In this document: one piece after another, positions 34,363-43,071 of the stretch
Position numbering within the stretch: position 1 is the first letter of the stretch
Layout: the number at the start of each line of letters is the position of its first letter
Source of the DNA: AC-37 sp036386455
Lineage (GTDB): Bacteria > Actinomycetota > Thermoleophilia > Solirubrobacterales > Thermoleophilaceae
Reading direction: 5' to 3'
DNA length: 64,000 bases
Assembly (NCBI GenBank): GCA_036386455.1
Contig: DASVVS010000173.1
Coordinates: 1 to 64,000 of the forward strand
Notes under the pieces: generated by a model
The model's database searches: none
Told to the model about the DNA's origin: nothing
What the model saw: only the letters and a program-made list of their open reading frames with translations
Position numbers and translations under genes: made by a program

Positions 34363-34589
34363 GGGTCGCCCCAGGGGCTCGGCTCGTCAGGGTCGCGGCC
34401 GACGCCCTCGAACAGGCCCGCGCGCAGCCACGGGTCGATGCGCTCGGGCTCCGCGGCGGGCGCGGGCGCGGTGTCGCGCAGGAACTGCTCGATCGCCGCG
34501 GCGATGGCCGCGGCCTCCTCCGGGCTGGCCGCGGACTGCCGCACCTCGATGCGGGGACGCGGCGGGGCGTTCTTGCCGTTCCTGCTCAT
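34344..34589 (-). CDS. Acyl-CoA carboxylase epsilon-subunit-like small protein
   Basis: An 81-residue protein. RPRIEVRQSAASPEEAAAIA followed by an Ala-rich helix and a C-terminal part with DPWLRAGLFEGVGRDPD resembles actinobacterial AccE/PccE epsilon subunits, which stabilise the alpha-beta carboxylase complex. The match is by pattern and is moderate. The ATG at 34589 is preferred to one at 34616 because the latter would overlap the divergent gene's start. Alpha and beta subunits are encoded at 24224 and 41070, so the three parts are spread over 18 kb. Confidence 0.55.
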   Translation of the reverse strand: MSRNGKNAPPRPRIEVRQSAASPEEAAAIAAAIEQFLRDTAPAPAAEPERIDPWLRAGLFEGVGRDPDEPSPWGDPHPWGA

Positions 34590-34602
34590 CCCGGCCGGAG
34601 GG

Positions 34603-34608
34603 TATCGT
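34603..34608 (+). promoter_or_regulatory. Putative leaderless -10 element of the ornithine cyclodeaminase-like gene
   Basis: TATCGT, 6 nt before the ATG at 34615, within GGGTATCGT. A GGAGGG also lies about 12 nt upstream of the ATG, so a conventional ribosome-binding site is the alternative. Confidence 0.45.
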
Positions 34609-34614
34609 CGGCGC

Positions 34615-35553
34615 ATGGCTGAGGTCCCGGTCTACGACCACGCGGCGGTGCTGGCCGCCGTCTCAGCGGAGGATGCGATCGAGCGCGTTCGCGAGGGGTT
34701 CGTGCGCTACGCGAGCGGCGAGTGGGAGATGCCGCCGAAGGTCTACCTCGACGCCTCACCCGGCAACGACTTCCGCGCCATGCCGGCGCGCGGGTCCGGT
34801 CTCGCGATCCTGAAGTGGGTCACGTCGTTCACCGGGAACCCGGCGCGCGGGCTGCCGGTGGTGCTCGGGCTCGTCTGCGTCTCGAGCGCCGAGACCGGGG
34901 AGCCGCTGGCGCTGGTGGACGTGGGTGCCGTCACCTCGCTGCGCACGGGCGCGGTGGCCGCGGTGGCGGCGCAGGAGCTCGCGCGCGAGGACGCGCGGAG
35001 CGTGGGGATCCTCGGCTGCGGTGTGAACGGGAGCTGGGCTGCGCGCTGCCTGGCGGCGGCCGAGTACGGGCCGGGCGTGTGCTTCGACCCGAACCCCGAC
35101 GCGGCGGGCGCGCTGGCGGGCGAGCTCGGCTGGGAGGCCGGCTCCCTCGAGGACGCGCTCGCCTGCGACGTCGTCACCACCATCACGCCGGGCCACGAGC
35201 CGGTGGTGCGGGCGGCCGACCTGCGGCCGGGCATGCACCTGTCGATGCTCGGCGCCGACGCCCACGGCAAGGCCGAGGCGGAGATCGAGGCGGTCACGCG
35301 CTGCGCGCTGTTCTGCGACGAGTGGCGCCAGGCGAGCCACGGCGGCGAGCTGACCGGCGCGGTGGAGGCCGGGCTCGTGACGCGCGACGACGTGACCGAC
35401 CTCGGCGCGGTGATGACCGGCGCGGCGCCCGGCCGCCCGAGCGACGACGCGATCACTCTGTTCGACTCGACCGGCCTCGCCATCCAGGACCTGGCGATCT
35501 GCCTGGCGCTGGTGGAGAACCCGCCGCCGGGCGCTCAGACGGTCAGGCTCTGA
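34615..35553 (+). CDS. Ornithine cyclodeaminase / mu-crystallin family protein
   Basis: A 312-residue NAD(P)-binding enzyme. The substrate half carries MPPKVYLD and the catalytic-region Lys in LAILKWVTSF; the Rossmann part starts SVGILGCGVNGSW (about 123-135) followed by CFDPNPDAAGAL. LVDVGAVTSLRTGAVAAVAA is a family signature. Relatives include ornithine cyclodeaminase, alanine dehydrogenase of archaea and ketimine reductases, so the substrate stays open. It overlaps the convergent propeller gene by 11 bp at the 3-prime end. Confidence 0.88.
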   Translation: MAEVPVYDHAAVLAAVSAEDAIERVREGFVRYASGEWEMPPKVYLDASPGNDFRAMPARGSGLAILKWVTSFTGNPARGLPVVLGLVCVSSAETGEPLALVDVGAVTSLRTGAVAAVAAQELAREDARSVGILGCGVNGSWAARCLAAAEYGPGVCFDPNPDAAGALAGELGWEAGSLEDALACDVVTTITPGHEPVVRAADLRPGMHLSMLGADAHGKAEAEIEAVTRCALFCDEWRQASHGGELTGAVEAGLVTRDDVTDLGAVMTGAAPGRPSDDAITLFDSTGLAIQDLAICLALVENPPPGAQTVRL

Positions 35554-36865
35554 CCTTGAAGCCGGCGACGAGCGGCCCGCCGGCGTTGCCGGCCGCGTCG
35601 GTCGCGGTCGCGACGGCCCGGTAGGCGCCCGGCTTCAGCTTCGCGCCGAGCGACACGAGGTTCCGCCCCGCGACGCCCGCGGCGGTCACGGTCCGGACGC
35701 GCTTCCAGTAGCGGCACGGCTTGCTCGTCCGCCGCCCCTTCTTCAGCGCCACGCACTTGCCGCCGCTGCGCCGGCCGTTGCGCTTCACGTCGATCCGCAC
35801 GCTCAGCGCGGCGGCCTCGGAGAGGTTGAGGTTGAGGCGCCTCTTGCGCACGCTGACCTTCGGCTCGGTCAGCGCGGGGGCGGTCGTGTCCGGCGGCGGC
35901 GCGGCGGTCACGCCCGTGATCCGGTGGATCTTGCCGCTCGTCTCGCCGGTGACCCAGAGCGTGTCGTTCGCGCCCGCGGCGATGTAGCGTGGGCCCGTGC
36001 CCGCCGGCAGCGCGATCGGCTTCGAGTACTTGCCGTCGCTCGTGAGGCGGCCAAGGGTGTTCGAGGCGAACAGCGCGAACCAGTAGGCGCCGTCGTTCCC
36101 GTACGCGACGCCGAACGGGTCGGTGGCGTTGTCGGTGGTGTTCTCGACGGCGCCGGCGGTGCTCACGCGCGCCATGAGGCTGTTCGGCAGCGAGACGCCG
36201 AGCTGGCCCGCCGGCCCGGCCTCGATCTCCTGGGGCGCGGCGTCCGTGGCGATCTTCTGCGGCGCGTTCGGGTTGGCGGTCGTGAACGCCTGCACCGCCT
36301 GACCGCCGAAGTCCGCGAGGTACATGCGCCCGTCGCTGCCGAGCGTGATGCCGCGCCCGGCGACCTGGCCGATCAGGAAGTCGCCGATCTTCGTGCCGTT
36401 CGGGGCGATCTTCACGACGCGGTCCACGGCGACCGCCCAGAGGTTGCCCTCGCCGTCGGGGTGGACGTCGCGTGGCCCCGCGAGGGTGGCGATGGCGTGC
36501 GCGGTGCCGGTCGCGGTCGCCGGGTCCCAGCGCACCACGCCGCCCTCCTGGGTTAGCCAGACGCGGTCGTGCGGGCCGCCGGCGGTGCTCGGGCCGCTCG
36601 CCAGGTCCGCGACCGCCGCGTTGTTCGGGGTGTCGTACTCCGTGATCGTGCCGTCGGGGGCGATCCGGCCGAACTCCTTCGCCGCCGACGAGCCCGAGAG
36701 CGTGAACCACACGTTGCCGTCCGGGCCGCGCGCGATGTGGCCGGGCTTCCCGCTGGGCGTGTAGGTGCCGTCGAGCGCGGGCGCCGCGGCCGCGCCCGCC
36801 GGGGCGAGGGCCGCGAGGGCGCAGATCAGGATCGCGGCGACCGCTGGGCGCATGCGTCCGCTCAC
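35543..36865 (-). CDS. Secreted Vgb/SMP-30-like beta-propeller with basic C-terminal domain
   Basis: A 440-residue exported protein (436 from the alternative ATG at 36853). A signal peptide (AVAAILICALAALAPAGAAAA) leads to a seven-blade-like propeller with repeats such as HIARGPDGNVWFTLSG and RDVHPDGEGNLWAVA, the virginiamycin B lyase pattern. No lyase active-site His pair is clear, so enzyme function is doubtful. The last 115 residues (from about 325) form a basic, Cys-containing beta domain (VRKRRLNLNLSEAAALSVRI). The GTG overlaps the cupin stop as GTGA, so the two are coupled. Confidence 0.8.
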   Translation of the reverse strand: MSGRMRPAVAAILICALAALAPAGAAAAPALDGTYTPSGKPGHIARGPDGNVWFTLSGSSAAKEFGRIAPDGTITEYDTPNNAAVADLASGPSTAGGPHDRVWLTQEGGVVRWDPATATGTAHAIATLAGPRDVHPDGEGNLWAVAVDRVVKIAPNGTKIGDFLIGQVAGRGITLGSDGRMYLADFGGQAVQAFTTANPNAPQKIATDAAPQEIEAGPAGQLGVSLPNSLMARVSTAGAVENTTDNATDPFGVAYGNDGAYWFALFASNTLGRLTSDGKYSKPIALPAGTGPRYIAAGANDTLWVTGETSGKIHRITGVTAAPPPDTTAPALTEPKVSVRKRRLNLNLSEAAALSVRIDVKRNGRRSGGKCVALKKGRRTSKPCRYWKRVRTVTAAGVAGRNLVSLGAKLKPGAYRAVATATDAAGNAGGPLVAGFKVRA

Positions 36866-37365
36866 GCCCGGAGGCCGTGCCTCTCCATCAGCGGCCCGAT
36901 GCTCTCGGGGTCCATCTCGAGGCCATACCTCGCCTGGACCGCTGCCAGACCCGCGAAGTCCGGCTCGGGCCGCTGGGGCGGCAGCAGCGGCGCGATCTCC
37001 ACGAAGTAGCGCTCGAAGCCCGCCGGGCTGATGATCTCCAGCAGGCGGGCCGGCTCGTCGCCCGGGTTCCAGAACGCGTGCCACTGGCCGCGCGGCTTGA
37101 ACACGAGCTCGCCGGAGCCGGCCTCGAGGGTCTCCTCCCCGAGCTGCACGCCCACGCGGCCCTCGAGGACGTACGAGTACTCGTCCTCGTTGGCGTGACG
37201 GTGCAGGGGCGCCGCGAGCGTGCGCGGAGCGATCGGGTGCTCCACCAGCGCGAAGCCGCCGCCGGCGGTGGCGCCGTCGATCATGAAGCGCGCACCGAGG
37301 CCGCCCAGCAGCACGGAGTCGCCCTCGCCGGGGCCGAGGACCTGCCTGTCGGGGACGCCGCTCAC
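36862..37365 (-). CDS. Cupin-domain protein
   Basis: A 167-residue single-domain cupin. Motif 1 is HRHANEDEYSYVLEGRVGV (about 63-81) with the His and Glu metal ligands, and motif 2 is FKPRGQWHAFWNPGDEP (about 98-114). Substrate is unknown; members include dioxygenases, isomerases and binding proteins. The GTG has TAATGT 7 nt upstream, exactly as at murC, and no ribosome-binding site. It is followed, with a 4-bp overlap, by the secreted propeller gene. Confidence 0.85.
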   Translation of the reverse strand: MSGVPDRQVLGPGEGDSVLLGGLGARFMIDGATAGGGFALVEHPIAPRTLAAPLHRHANEDEYSYVLEGRVGVQLGEETLEAGSGELVFKPRGQWHAFWNPGDEPARLLEIISPAGFERYFVEIAPLLPPQRPEPDFAGLAAVQARYGLEMDPESIGPLMERHGLRA

Positions 37366-37372
37366 GGGCCGG

Positions 37373-37378
37373 ACATTA
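37373..37378 (-). promoter_or_regulatory. Putative leaderless -10 element of the cupin gene
   Basis: TAATGT on the minus strand, 7 nt before the GTG at 37365; identical hexamer and spacing to murC. Confidence 0.5.
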
Positions 37379-37423
37379 CGCCACGCGTCGCTCGCCAGCC
37401 GGCTGGCGCGAGGCGACTTGCCT

Positions 37424-38101
37424 CTAGCGCAATCGCGCGGCCACGAGCCAGCCGATCGCGCGCGAGCCGTCGCGGAACGGCGCGAGCTTCGACTCGCCGC
37501 CGCGCGGGTGCAGCTCGATGTCGAGCTCGCGGATGTCCATCTCCTCCTGCGTCGCGCGCACCACCATCTCGAGCGCGAACTCCATGCCGCCGGAGCGCAG
37601 CCGCAGGCGCTCGAGGGCGTCGCGGCGCACCGCGCGCAGCCCGCACCAGACGTCCCCGATCCCTGGCCGGAACAGCGCCCGGACGAGCCCCGTCGTGAGC
37701 GGGTTGCCGACATAGCGGTTGAGCACCGGCATCGCACCCGGGCGTATTGCGCGCATCCGGTTGCCGAGCACGAGGTCGGCCCCGTCCTCGAGCTCGCGCA
37801 CGAACCGCGGGATCTCGCGGAAGTCGTAGGAGAGGTCGCCGTCGCCCATCACGATCAGCTCGCCGCCGGCCGCGGCCAGCCCGGCGAGGTACGCCCGCCC
37901 GTAGCCGCGGCGCGGCTCGTGCACCACGCGCGCGCCGGCCGCCGCGGCGATCGCGGCGCTTCCGTCGGACGAGCCGTTGTCGGCCACCACCACCTCGTCG
38001 GCCGCGGCCGCGGCGATCCGGACGCACTCCTCGATCGTCTCCGCCTCGTCCAGGCAGGGGATGACGACCGACACCCTCGCGCGTGTTCCCCCGGCCCCCA
38101 C
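37424..38101 (-). CDS. Family 2 glycosyltransferase (dolichyl-phosphate mannose synthase-like)
   Basis: A 225-residue GT-A enzyme. VSVVIPCLDEAETIEECV starts the nucleotide-sugar fold, DNGSSDGS follows, and the metal motif is in IVMGDGDLSYDF (about 83-94). NRMRAIRPGAMP and the VWCGLRAVRRDAL segment are typical of DPM1/polyprenyl-phosphate sugar synthases. It lacks C-terminal membrane helices, so it is soluble or peripheral. The polyprenyl-linked sugar it would make could feed the two membrane transferases encoded upstream at 38142-41059; this link is inference. The GTG start has TAGAGT 9 nt upstream. Confidence 0.85.
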   Translation of the reverse strand: MGAGGTRARVSVVIPCLDEAETIEECVRIAAAAADEVVVADNGSSDGSAAIAAAAGARVVHEPRRGYGRAYLAGLAAAGGELIVMGDGDLSYDFREIPRFVRELEDGADLVLGNRMRAIRPGAMPVLNRYVGNPLTTGLVRALFRPGIGDVWCGLRAVRRDALERLRLRSGGMEFALEMVVRATQEEMDIRELDIELHPRGGESKLAPFRDGSRAIGWLVAARLR

Positions 38102-38141
38102 CGGCGCGGCACTCTATCCGCGCGGGGAGCGGCGCGCAGCC

Positions 38142-39611
38142 CTACCCGCGCGGGCAGCGCGCGAGCACCGTCCACGTCCCGTTCGCGCCGATGCGCTCGA
38201 ATCCCGCCGCCTTCGGCGGCCGCTCCTCGAGGCGGTAGATCAGCAGCAGCCCCTCGCCGAGCGCGAGCTCGCGGGTGGCGACTATCCGGGTCGCGGCGTC
38301 GTCGCGACGCTCCCAGAGCAGCGTGGGGCGCGCGCGGAACAAGCGAGTCTGGAGCGGCTGGCAGCGCGGGATCGCGTCGCGCACGCGCGGCTGCTCCACG
38401 AGGGCGATCAGGTCGTCCTGGAGGCGCTGCGCCCGGTCGCTCTTCAAGAGCGCGCCGCCGAGATGGTCCACGAGGAACGGGACGTGCACGACGAGCGCCA
38501 GCCCCAGCACGATCCCGGCCGCCCGGGCGGCGCCGCGCCGGGGGTTCGCGGCCGGCAGCTCACGCCAGCCCAGAACCCCCGCCGCCGCGAGCAGGCAGAG
38601 CATCGCGACCGGGATGAAGAAGTAGCGCGTGAGCAGCGGGAGGCCCGCGAAGCCGATGGTCAGGAAGCCGGCGACGCCCGCGGCGAGCAGCGCGAGCGGG
38701 ATGGCGAGACGCCTGCGCAGGAGCGCGGCGGCGATCGCGATGCCCGCGATCGACACGAGCGCCGGGATCAGGTGCATCAGCCCCTTCCAGGAGCGCGCCA
38801 CCCACGCGATCGTGTCGACGGGGCCGCCGTCGCCGTAGCGCTCGGCGTCGGCCAGGCGCTCGGAGGTCGCGCGGGCCTGGTGGAACGTCCAGAGCGGGTC
38901 GCCGGTGATCCAGACGTCCGACGCCACCCAGAGGGCCGGCGCGGCGACGACGAGGGCGGCCAGCAGCGGAACCCGCGCCCGGGCCGCCCGCGCGCCCTCC
39001 TCCTCGCGCGTGCGCCACACGATCCACGCGGCGTAGGCGGCCGCGATCAGCCAGGCCTCCGGGCGGAGCAGCCCGGCCAGGCCGAGCAGGAGCAGCACCG
39101 GCACGCCCGCGCGCGGCCGGCGCGCCTCGACCGCCGCGGCGCCGACGATCAGCGCGAGGAACTGGATGTCGATCGACGCGATCAGCGCCTGGTTCACGAG
39201 CGACGGTCGGGTGAGGAGCAGCGCCGCGGAGAGCACGCCCGCCGCCGGCGAGAGCAGCCGCGCGCCGAGCAGGTAGGCGGCCACGCCCAGCGCCGCGAAC
39301 GACAGCAGGCTGAACGCCTTCAGCGCGTCGAGCGACCCGTCGCCGAGCGGGGCGAGCACGAGCCCGATCAGGTTCGCGAGCGGGTGCGGCGTGGGCGCGC
39401 GCGGCGCCTCGTAGCCGGGCAGGCGGCCCTCGGCCAGCTCGTCGCCCCAGAGCAGCGAGTAGAGCTGGTCGTAGCCGACCGAGCCGGATCCGTAGAGCGC
39501 CCACATCGCGAGGGCCAGCGCGGCCGTCGCCGCCGCCGCCGCGACCGCGGGGCGCTCGCGCGCGGCCCGCGCGGCACGGGTCGCGGCGGAGGCCGGGCTC
39601 AGCGCCTGCAC
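38142..39611 (-). CDS. Polytopic membrane protein, GT-C glycosyltransferase-like (paralogue B)
   Basis: A 489-residue protein with about 11 hydrophobic segments. It starts with WALYGSGSVGYDQLYSLLWG, where an Asp follows the first helix as in GT-C enzymes, then PTPHPLANLIGLVLAPLG. It is clearly paralogous to the gene just upstream (shared motifs SFAALG, LLLTRP, LRPEAWL and a C-terminal WTVL-C). The GTG at 39611 overlaps the paralogue's stop by 13 bp. Likely role is transfer of sugars from a polyprenyl carrier outside the membrane; substrates unknown. Confidence 0.78.
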   Translation of the reverse strand: MQALSPASAATRAARAARERPAVAAAAATAALALAMWALYGSGSVGYDQLYSLLWGDELAEGRLPGYEAPRAPTPHPLANLIGLVLAPLGDGSLDALKAFSLLSFAALGVAAYLLGARLLSPAAGVLSAALLLTRPSLVNQALIASIDIQFLALIVGAAAVEARRPRAGVPVLLLLGLAGLLRPEAWLIAAAYAAWIVWRTREEEGARAARARVPLLAALVVAAPALWVASDVWITGDPLWTFHQARATSERLADAERYGDGGPVDTIAWVARSWKGLMHLIPALVSIAGIAIAAALLRRRLAIPLALLAAGVAGFLTIGFAGLPLLTRYFFIPVAMLCLLAAAGVLGWRELPAANPRRGAARAAGIVLGLALVVHVPFLVDHLGGALLKSDRAQRLQDDLIALVEQPRVRDAIPRCQPLQTRLFRARPTLLWERRDDAATRIVATRELALGEGLLLIYRLEERPPKAAGFERIGANGTWTVLARCPRG

Positions 39612-41059
39612 AGGACCGTCCACGAGGCGTCCTCGGCGACGGGGAGCGCGCCCGGTGGCACCCGCTCCGCGTCCCTGCGCTCGATCGCCAGCGTGCCGCG
39701 CTCGGGGCGCTCGGGCCGGGTGGTCTCGATCGCGTTCGGCCGCCGGTCGCCGAGCAGGTAGGCCAGCAGCGGGCGCGTCTGGAAGTAGGCGACCACCGCC
39801 GGGCGGCAGCCGTCGAAGGAGCGCTCGGCGGCCGGCCGCTCGACCAGCTCGGCGAGGTCGGCATCGGCCTCGTGGCGCGCGGCGGAGACGTCGCGCCAGT
39901 GGTCCACATCGTCGAGCGCGAGAGCGACTCCGGCCACCGCCGCCGCCGCGAAGGCCACGCTCACCGCCGCCGCGGCGACCGGCGGTGCACGCAGGTCCGG
40001 CACCCACCACGCCGTCGCCCCCGCGGCGAGCAGCAGCGCGAGCATCGTCGCGGGTACGAAGAGGTACCGGGCGAGCAGCGGCTGGTCGCCGAGGCCGAGG
40101 ATCAGGAACGCCACGCCGCCGAGCAGACCGATCGCCACCGGGAGCAGCGCACGGCGCCGGGCGAAGCGAAGCGCGAGCAGTGCGGCCGCGGCGCCGCCGA
40201 CGGCCACCGCCGTGCCGGCCGAGTCGAACAGGTAGCCGGGCGTGAGCCGCACCGCGCGGTCCACGCCGCGCGGGCGGCCGATCTGCTCTGCCGCGCTGCT
40301 GGTCTGGTTCATCGAGTGGAGCGGGTCGCCCGCCGCGACCCAGTCGAAGAGGGCCCAGCCGAGCGGGCCGGCGAGGGCGAGGGCGGCGAGCCCCAGGCGG
40401 GCGCGGGCGGCGGGCGGGGCGGCTCCGCCGGAGGGGGCCGCTCCGCCGGAGGGGGCGGCTCCGCCGGAGGGGGCGGCTCCGCCGGCCACCCCTTCGCGCC
40501 GGGGCCAGAGGAGCCACGCCGCGTACGCCAGCGCCAGCAGCCACGCCTCCGGCCGCAGCCAGCCGGCCACCGCCAGCAGCGCCAGCACGGGCCGGCCGCG
40601 CCGCGGGGAGCGCGCCTCCATCGCCGCCGCCCCGAGCACGAGCGCGAGGAACGGGATGTCCACGTTCGCCGACAGCGCCTGCTTCACCAGCAGCGGCCGC
40701 GTGAGCAGGATGAGCGCGAACAGGGCGCCCGCCGCCCGCCCGAAGAGCCGCTCGCCGAGCCGGTAGCCGGCCCAGCCGAGCGCCGCGAACGACAGCACCG
40801 AGATCGCCTGCAGCACGCCGAGCGCATCGCCGCCCAGCTGCGAGATCGGCACGCTCAGCGCCGTCGAGAGCGGGTGCGACGTGGGCGAGTGGCGCGCGTC
40901 GAGGTCGGGCGGCCGTCTCCCTCCGGCGAGGTCGTCGCCCCAGATAAGGCCGTAGAGCGCGTCGTAGTCCACGAACCCGCTGCCGTAGACCACCCATACG
41001 ACGCCCGCGAGCAGCGGCACGGCGAGGAGGCCCGGCATGCCCCGCAGCCGCCGGCCCAC
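39599..41059 (-). CDS. Polytopic membrane protein, GT-C glycosyltransferase-like (paralogue A)
   Basis: A 486-residue protein with the same plan as paralogue B: VVYGSGFVDYDALYGLIWGD after helix 1, HSPTSHPLSTALS, LILLTRPLLVKQALSANVDI and GWLRPEAWLLALAYAAWLLW. In the loop after residue 190 it has a repeat of GGAAPS units (18-bp DNA repeat at 40418-40486) that paralogue B lacks. The GTG start has AAGAGG 7 nt upstream and lies 10 bp after the acyl-CoA carboxylase beta stop. The two paralogues look like a tandem duplication. Confidence 0.78.
   Translation of the reverse strand: MGRRLRGMPGLLAVPLLAGVVWVVYGSGFVDYDALYGLIWGDDLAGGRRPPDLDARHSPTSHPLSTALSVPISQLGGDALGVLQAISVLSFAALGWAGYRLGERLFGRAAGALFALILLTRPLLVKQALSANVDIPFLALVLGAAAMEARSPRRGRPVLALLAVAGWLRPEAWLLALAYAAWLLWPRREGVAGGAAPSGGAAPSGGAAPSGGAAPPAARARLGLAALALAGPLGWALFDWVAAGDPLHSMNQTSSAAEQIGRPRGVDRAVRLTPGYLFDSAGTAVAVGGAAAALLALRFARRRALLPVAIGLLGGVAFLILGLGDQPLLARYLFVPATMLALLLAAGATAWWVPDLRAPPVAAAAVSVAFAAAAVAGVALALDDVDHWRDVSAARHEADADLAELVERPAAERSFDGCRPAVVAYFQTRPLLAYLLGDRRPNAIETTRPERPERGTLAIERRDAERVPPGALPVAEDASWTVLCRR
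40418..40486. repeat. 18-bp tandem repeat (about 3.8 copies) inside a membrane protein gene
   Basis: The unit GGCGGCTCCGCCGGAGGG is repeated at 40418, 40436 (one base changed), 40454 and partly at 40472. Read on the coding strand it gives PSGGAA repeats in a loop between membrane segments. Because the unit is 18 bp, copy number can change without a frameshift. Confidence 0.85.
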
Positions 41060-41069
41060 AGTGTGCCTC

Positions 41070-42638
41070 TTAGAGGGGGATGTTCCCGTGCTTGCGCTTC
41101 GGCCCGGGCACGCGCTTGGTCTGCAGGAGCTCGAGCGCGTTGATGAGCTTCGGGCGCGTCTCGTGCGGCACGATCACGTCGTCGATGTAGCCGCGCTCGG
41201 CCGCGCTGTAGGGGTTCGCGAAGCGCGCCTTGTAGTCGGAGATCAGCTTCTCGCGCCGCTCCTCCGGCGTGGGCGACTTGGCGATGTCGCGGCGGAAGAT
41301 GATGTTGACGGCGCCCTCCGGCCCCATCACCGCGACCTCCGCCTGCGGCCAGGCGAAGTTGAAGTCGGCGAGCATGTGCTTGGAGTTCATGACGTCGTAG
41401 GCGCCGCCGTACGCCTTGCGCGTGACGACCGTCAGCTTGGGCACCGTCGCCTCGGTGAACGCGTAGAGCAGCTTCGCGCCGTGGCGGATGATGCCGCCCC
41501 ACTCCTGGCTCGTGCCGGGGAGGAAGCCGGGCACGTCGGTGAAGGTGACGAGCGGGATGTTGAACGCGTCGCAGAAGCGGACGAAGCGCGCGCCCTTCTC
41601 GGACGCGTCGATGTCGAGCACGCCGGCGAGCTGCGACGGCTGGTTGCCCACGATCCCGACCGGCCGCCCGTTCAGCCGCGCGAGGCCGACGATGATGTTG
41701 CGCGCGAAGTGCTCGTGCACCTCGAAGAACTCGCCGTCGTCGACGATCAGCGAGACCACGTCGCGCATGTCGTACGGCTTGTTCGCGTTGTCCGGCACGA
41801 TCGTGTCGAGGTCCGGCTCCTGGCGGTCCGGGTCGTCCGTCGGCTCGACCCGCGGCGGCACCTGCAGGTTGTTCTGAGGGAGGAACGACATGAGGTAGCG
41901 GACGTCCTCGAGGCACGCCTCCTCGTCCTCCGACGCGAAGTGGGCCACGCCCGACTTCGTGTTGTGGGTCATCGCCCCGCCGAGCTCCTCGAACGTGGTC
42001 TCCTCGCCCGTGACCGTCTTGATCACGTCGGGGCCCGTGATGAACATGTGCGAGGTCTCCTTGACCATGAAGATGAAGTCGGTCATGGCCGGGGAGTACA
42101 CGGCCCCGCCGGCGCAGGGACCCATGATCAGGCTGATCTGCGGGATCACGCCGGAGCACTGCACGTTGCGCACGAAGACGTCGCCGTAGGCGCCGAGCGA
42201 GACGACGCCCTCCTGGATCCGCGCGCCGCCCGAGTCGTTGATGCCGATCACGGGGCAGCCGATCTGCGCGGCCAGGTCCATGATCTTGCACATCTTCTCG
42301 GCCATGACCTCGCCGAGCGAGCCGCCGAAGACGGTGAAGTCCTGGCTGAAGACGCACACCGGCCGGCCGTCGATCAGGCCGTGCCCGGTCACGACGGCGT
42401 CGCCCCAGGGCCGGTTCTTGTGCATGTCGAAGTCGTAGGTGCGGTGGCGCACGAACGTGTCGAGCTCCTGGAAGGAGCCCGGGTCGACCAGCTTCTCGAT
42501 GCGCTCGCGGGCGGTGAGCTTGCCCCGCTCGTGCTGCTTCTCGACCGCCTTCTCGGAGCCGCTCAGGCTCGCCCGGCGCAGCTCCTCGAGCTGCGCGAGC
42601 TTCTCCTCGAAGGTCTCCGGATTCGCTTGACGGGCCAC
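41070..42638 (-). CDS. Acyl-CoA carboxylase beta subunit (carboxyltransferase; propionyl-CoA carboxylase-like)
   Basis: A 522-residue carboxyltransferase that moves the carboxyl group from biotin to acyl-CoA. The two crotonase-like halves have GGARIQEGVVSLGAYG (acyl-CoA oxyanion region) and YGGAYDVM with a Gly-Gly oxyanion pair, plus DVPGFLPGTSQEWGGIIRHG. The length and KRKHGNIPL C-terminus are those of the PccB/AccD5 group, which also carboxylates acetyl-CoA in some actinobacteria. The partner BC-BCCP is at 24224-25999. The GTG at 42638 has TAGAAT 11 nt upstream and no Shine-Dalgarno sequence. Confidence 0.95.
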   Translation of the reverse strand: MARQANPETFEEKLAQLEELRRASLSGSEKAVEKQHERGKLTARERIEKLVDPGSFQELDTFVRHRTYDFDMHKNRPWGDAVVTGHGLIDGRPVCVFSQDFTVFGGSLGEVMAEKMCKIMDLAAQIGCPVIGINDSGGARIQEGVVSLGAYGDVFVRNVQCSGVIPQISLIMGPCAGGAVYSPAMTDFIFMVKETSHMFITGPDVIKTVTGEETTFEELGGAMTHNTKSGVAHFASEDEEACLEDVRYLMSFLPQNNLQVPPRVEPTDDPDRQEPDLDTIVPDNANKPYDMRDVVSLIVDDGEFFEVHEHFARNIIVGLARLNGRPVGIVGNQPSQLAGVLDIDASEKGARFVRFCDAFNIPLVTFTDVPGFLPGTSQEWGGIIRHGAKLLYAFTEATVPKLTVVTRKAYGGAYDVMNSKHMLADFNFAWPQAEVAVMGPEGAVNIIFRRDIAKSPTPEERREKLISDYKARFANPYSAAERGYIDDVIVPHETRPKLINALELLQTKRVPGPKRKHGNIPL

Positions 42639-42669
42639 GGCGGGCGGGGATTCTACGGCGCCGCCGCCG

Positions 42670-43032
42670 TTACTCGCGAGCGAAGGGCTTCCTGTGGTCC
42701 GATCCGAGCGTGTCGAGCACGCCCTCGAGCCTCTGCTCGATGTCGGCGTGCCGCGGCGAGGGCGCCCTCGCGCCGCGCAGCCGCGCCCAGAAGCCGAGCT
42801 CGGCAACCTGCTGCTCGATCTCGGCGGTGAGGATCACCTTCGTTCCCCAGTTCGACGGCTCGATCCGGGCCGTGCCGGCCACGCCCTCGCCCGCCCAGCG
42901 CAGCTCGCGCTCCGGCTCCGCGGGCTCGACCGTGGCGTCGCCGATCGCCTGGGCGATGCAGTCGCCCTGAAGCTCCTCCCACAGCTCGGGCGGGGACTTC
43001 ACGAGCGTGCGTGAGACCTCGACGCGCTCCAC
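42670..43032 (-). CDS. SRPBCC/START-like small protein
   Basis: A 120-residue protein with the SRPBCC pattern: VEVSRTLVKSPPELWEELQG at the start, a central beta-rich part (WAGEGVAGTARIEPSNWGTKVILT) and an amphipathic C-terminal helix (ADIEQRLEGVLDTLG). Such proteins bind hydrophobic ligands; this one is unassigned. It is 31 bp upstream of the carboxylase beta gene on the same strand, so the two may be co-expressed. Confidence 0.65.
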   Translation of the reverse strand: MERVEVSRTLVKSPPELWEELQGDCIAQAIGDATVEPAEPERELRWAGEGVAGTARIEPSNWGTKVILTAEIEQQVAELGFWARLRGARAPSPRHADIEQRLEGVLDTLGSDHRKPFARE

Positions 43033-43071
43033 GGGGCGGGTTTCGAGCGCCGCGCGCCCGTTCCTGCCGGC

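Noticed and set aside
40418..40486. Short tandem repeats considered as a CRISPR array
   Set aside because: The 18-bp units are contiguous with no spacers and encode in-frame PSGGAA repeats.
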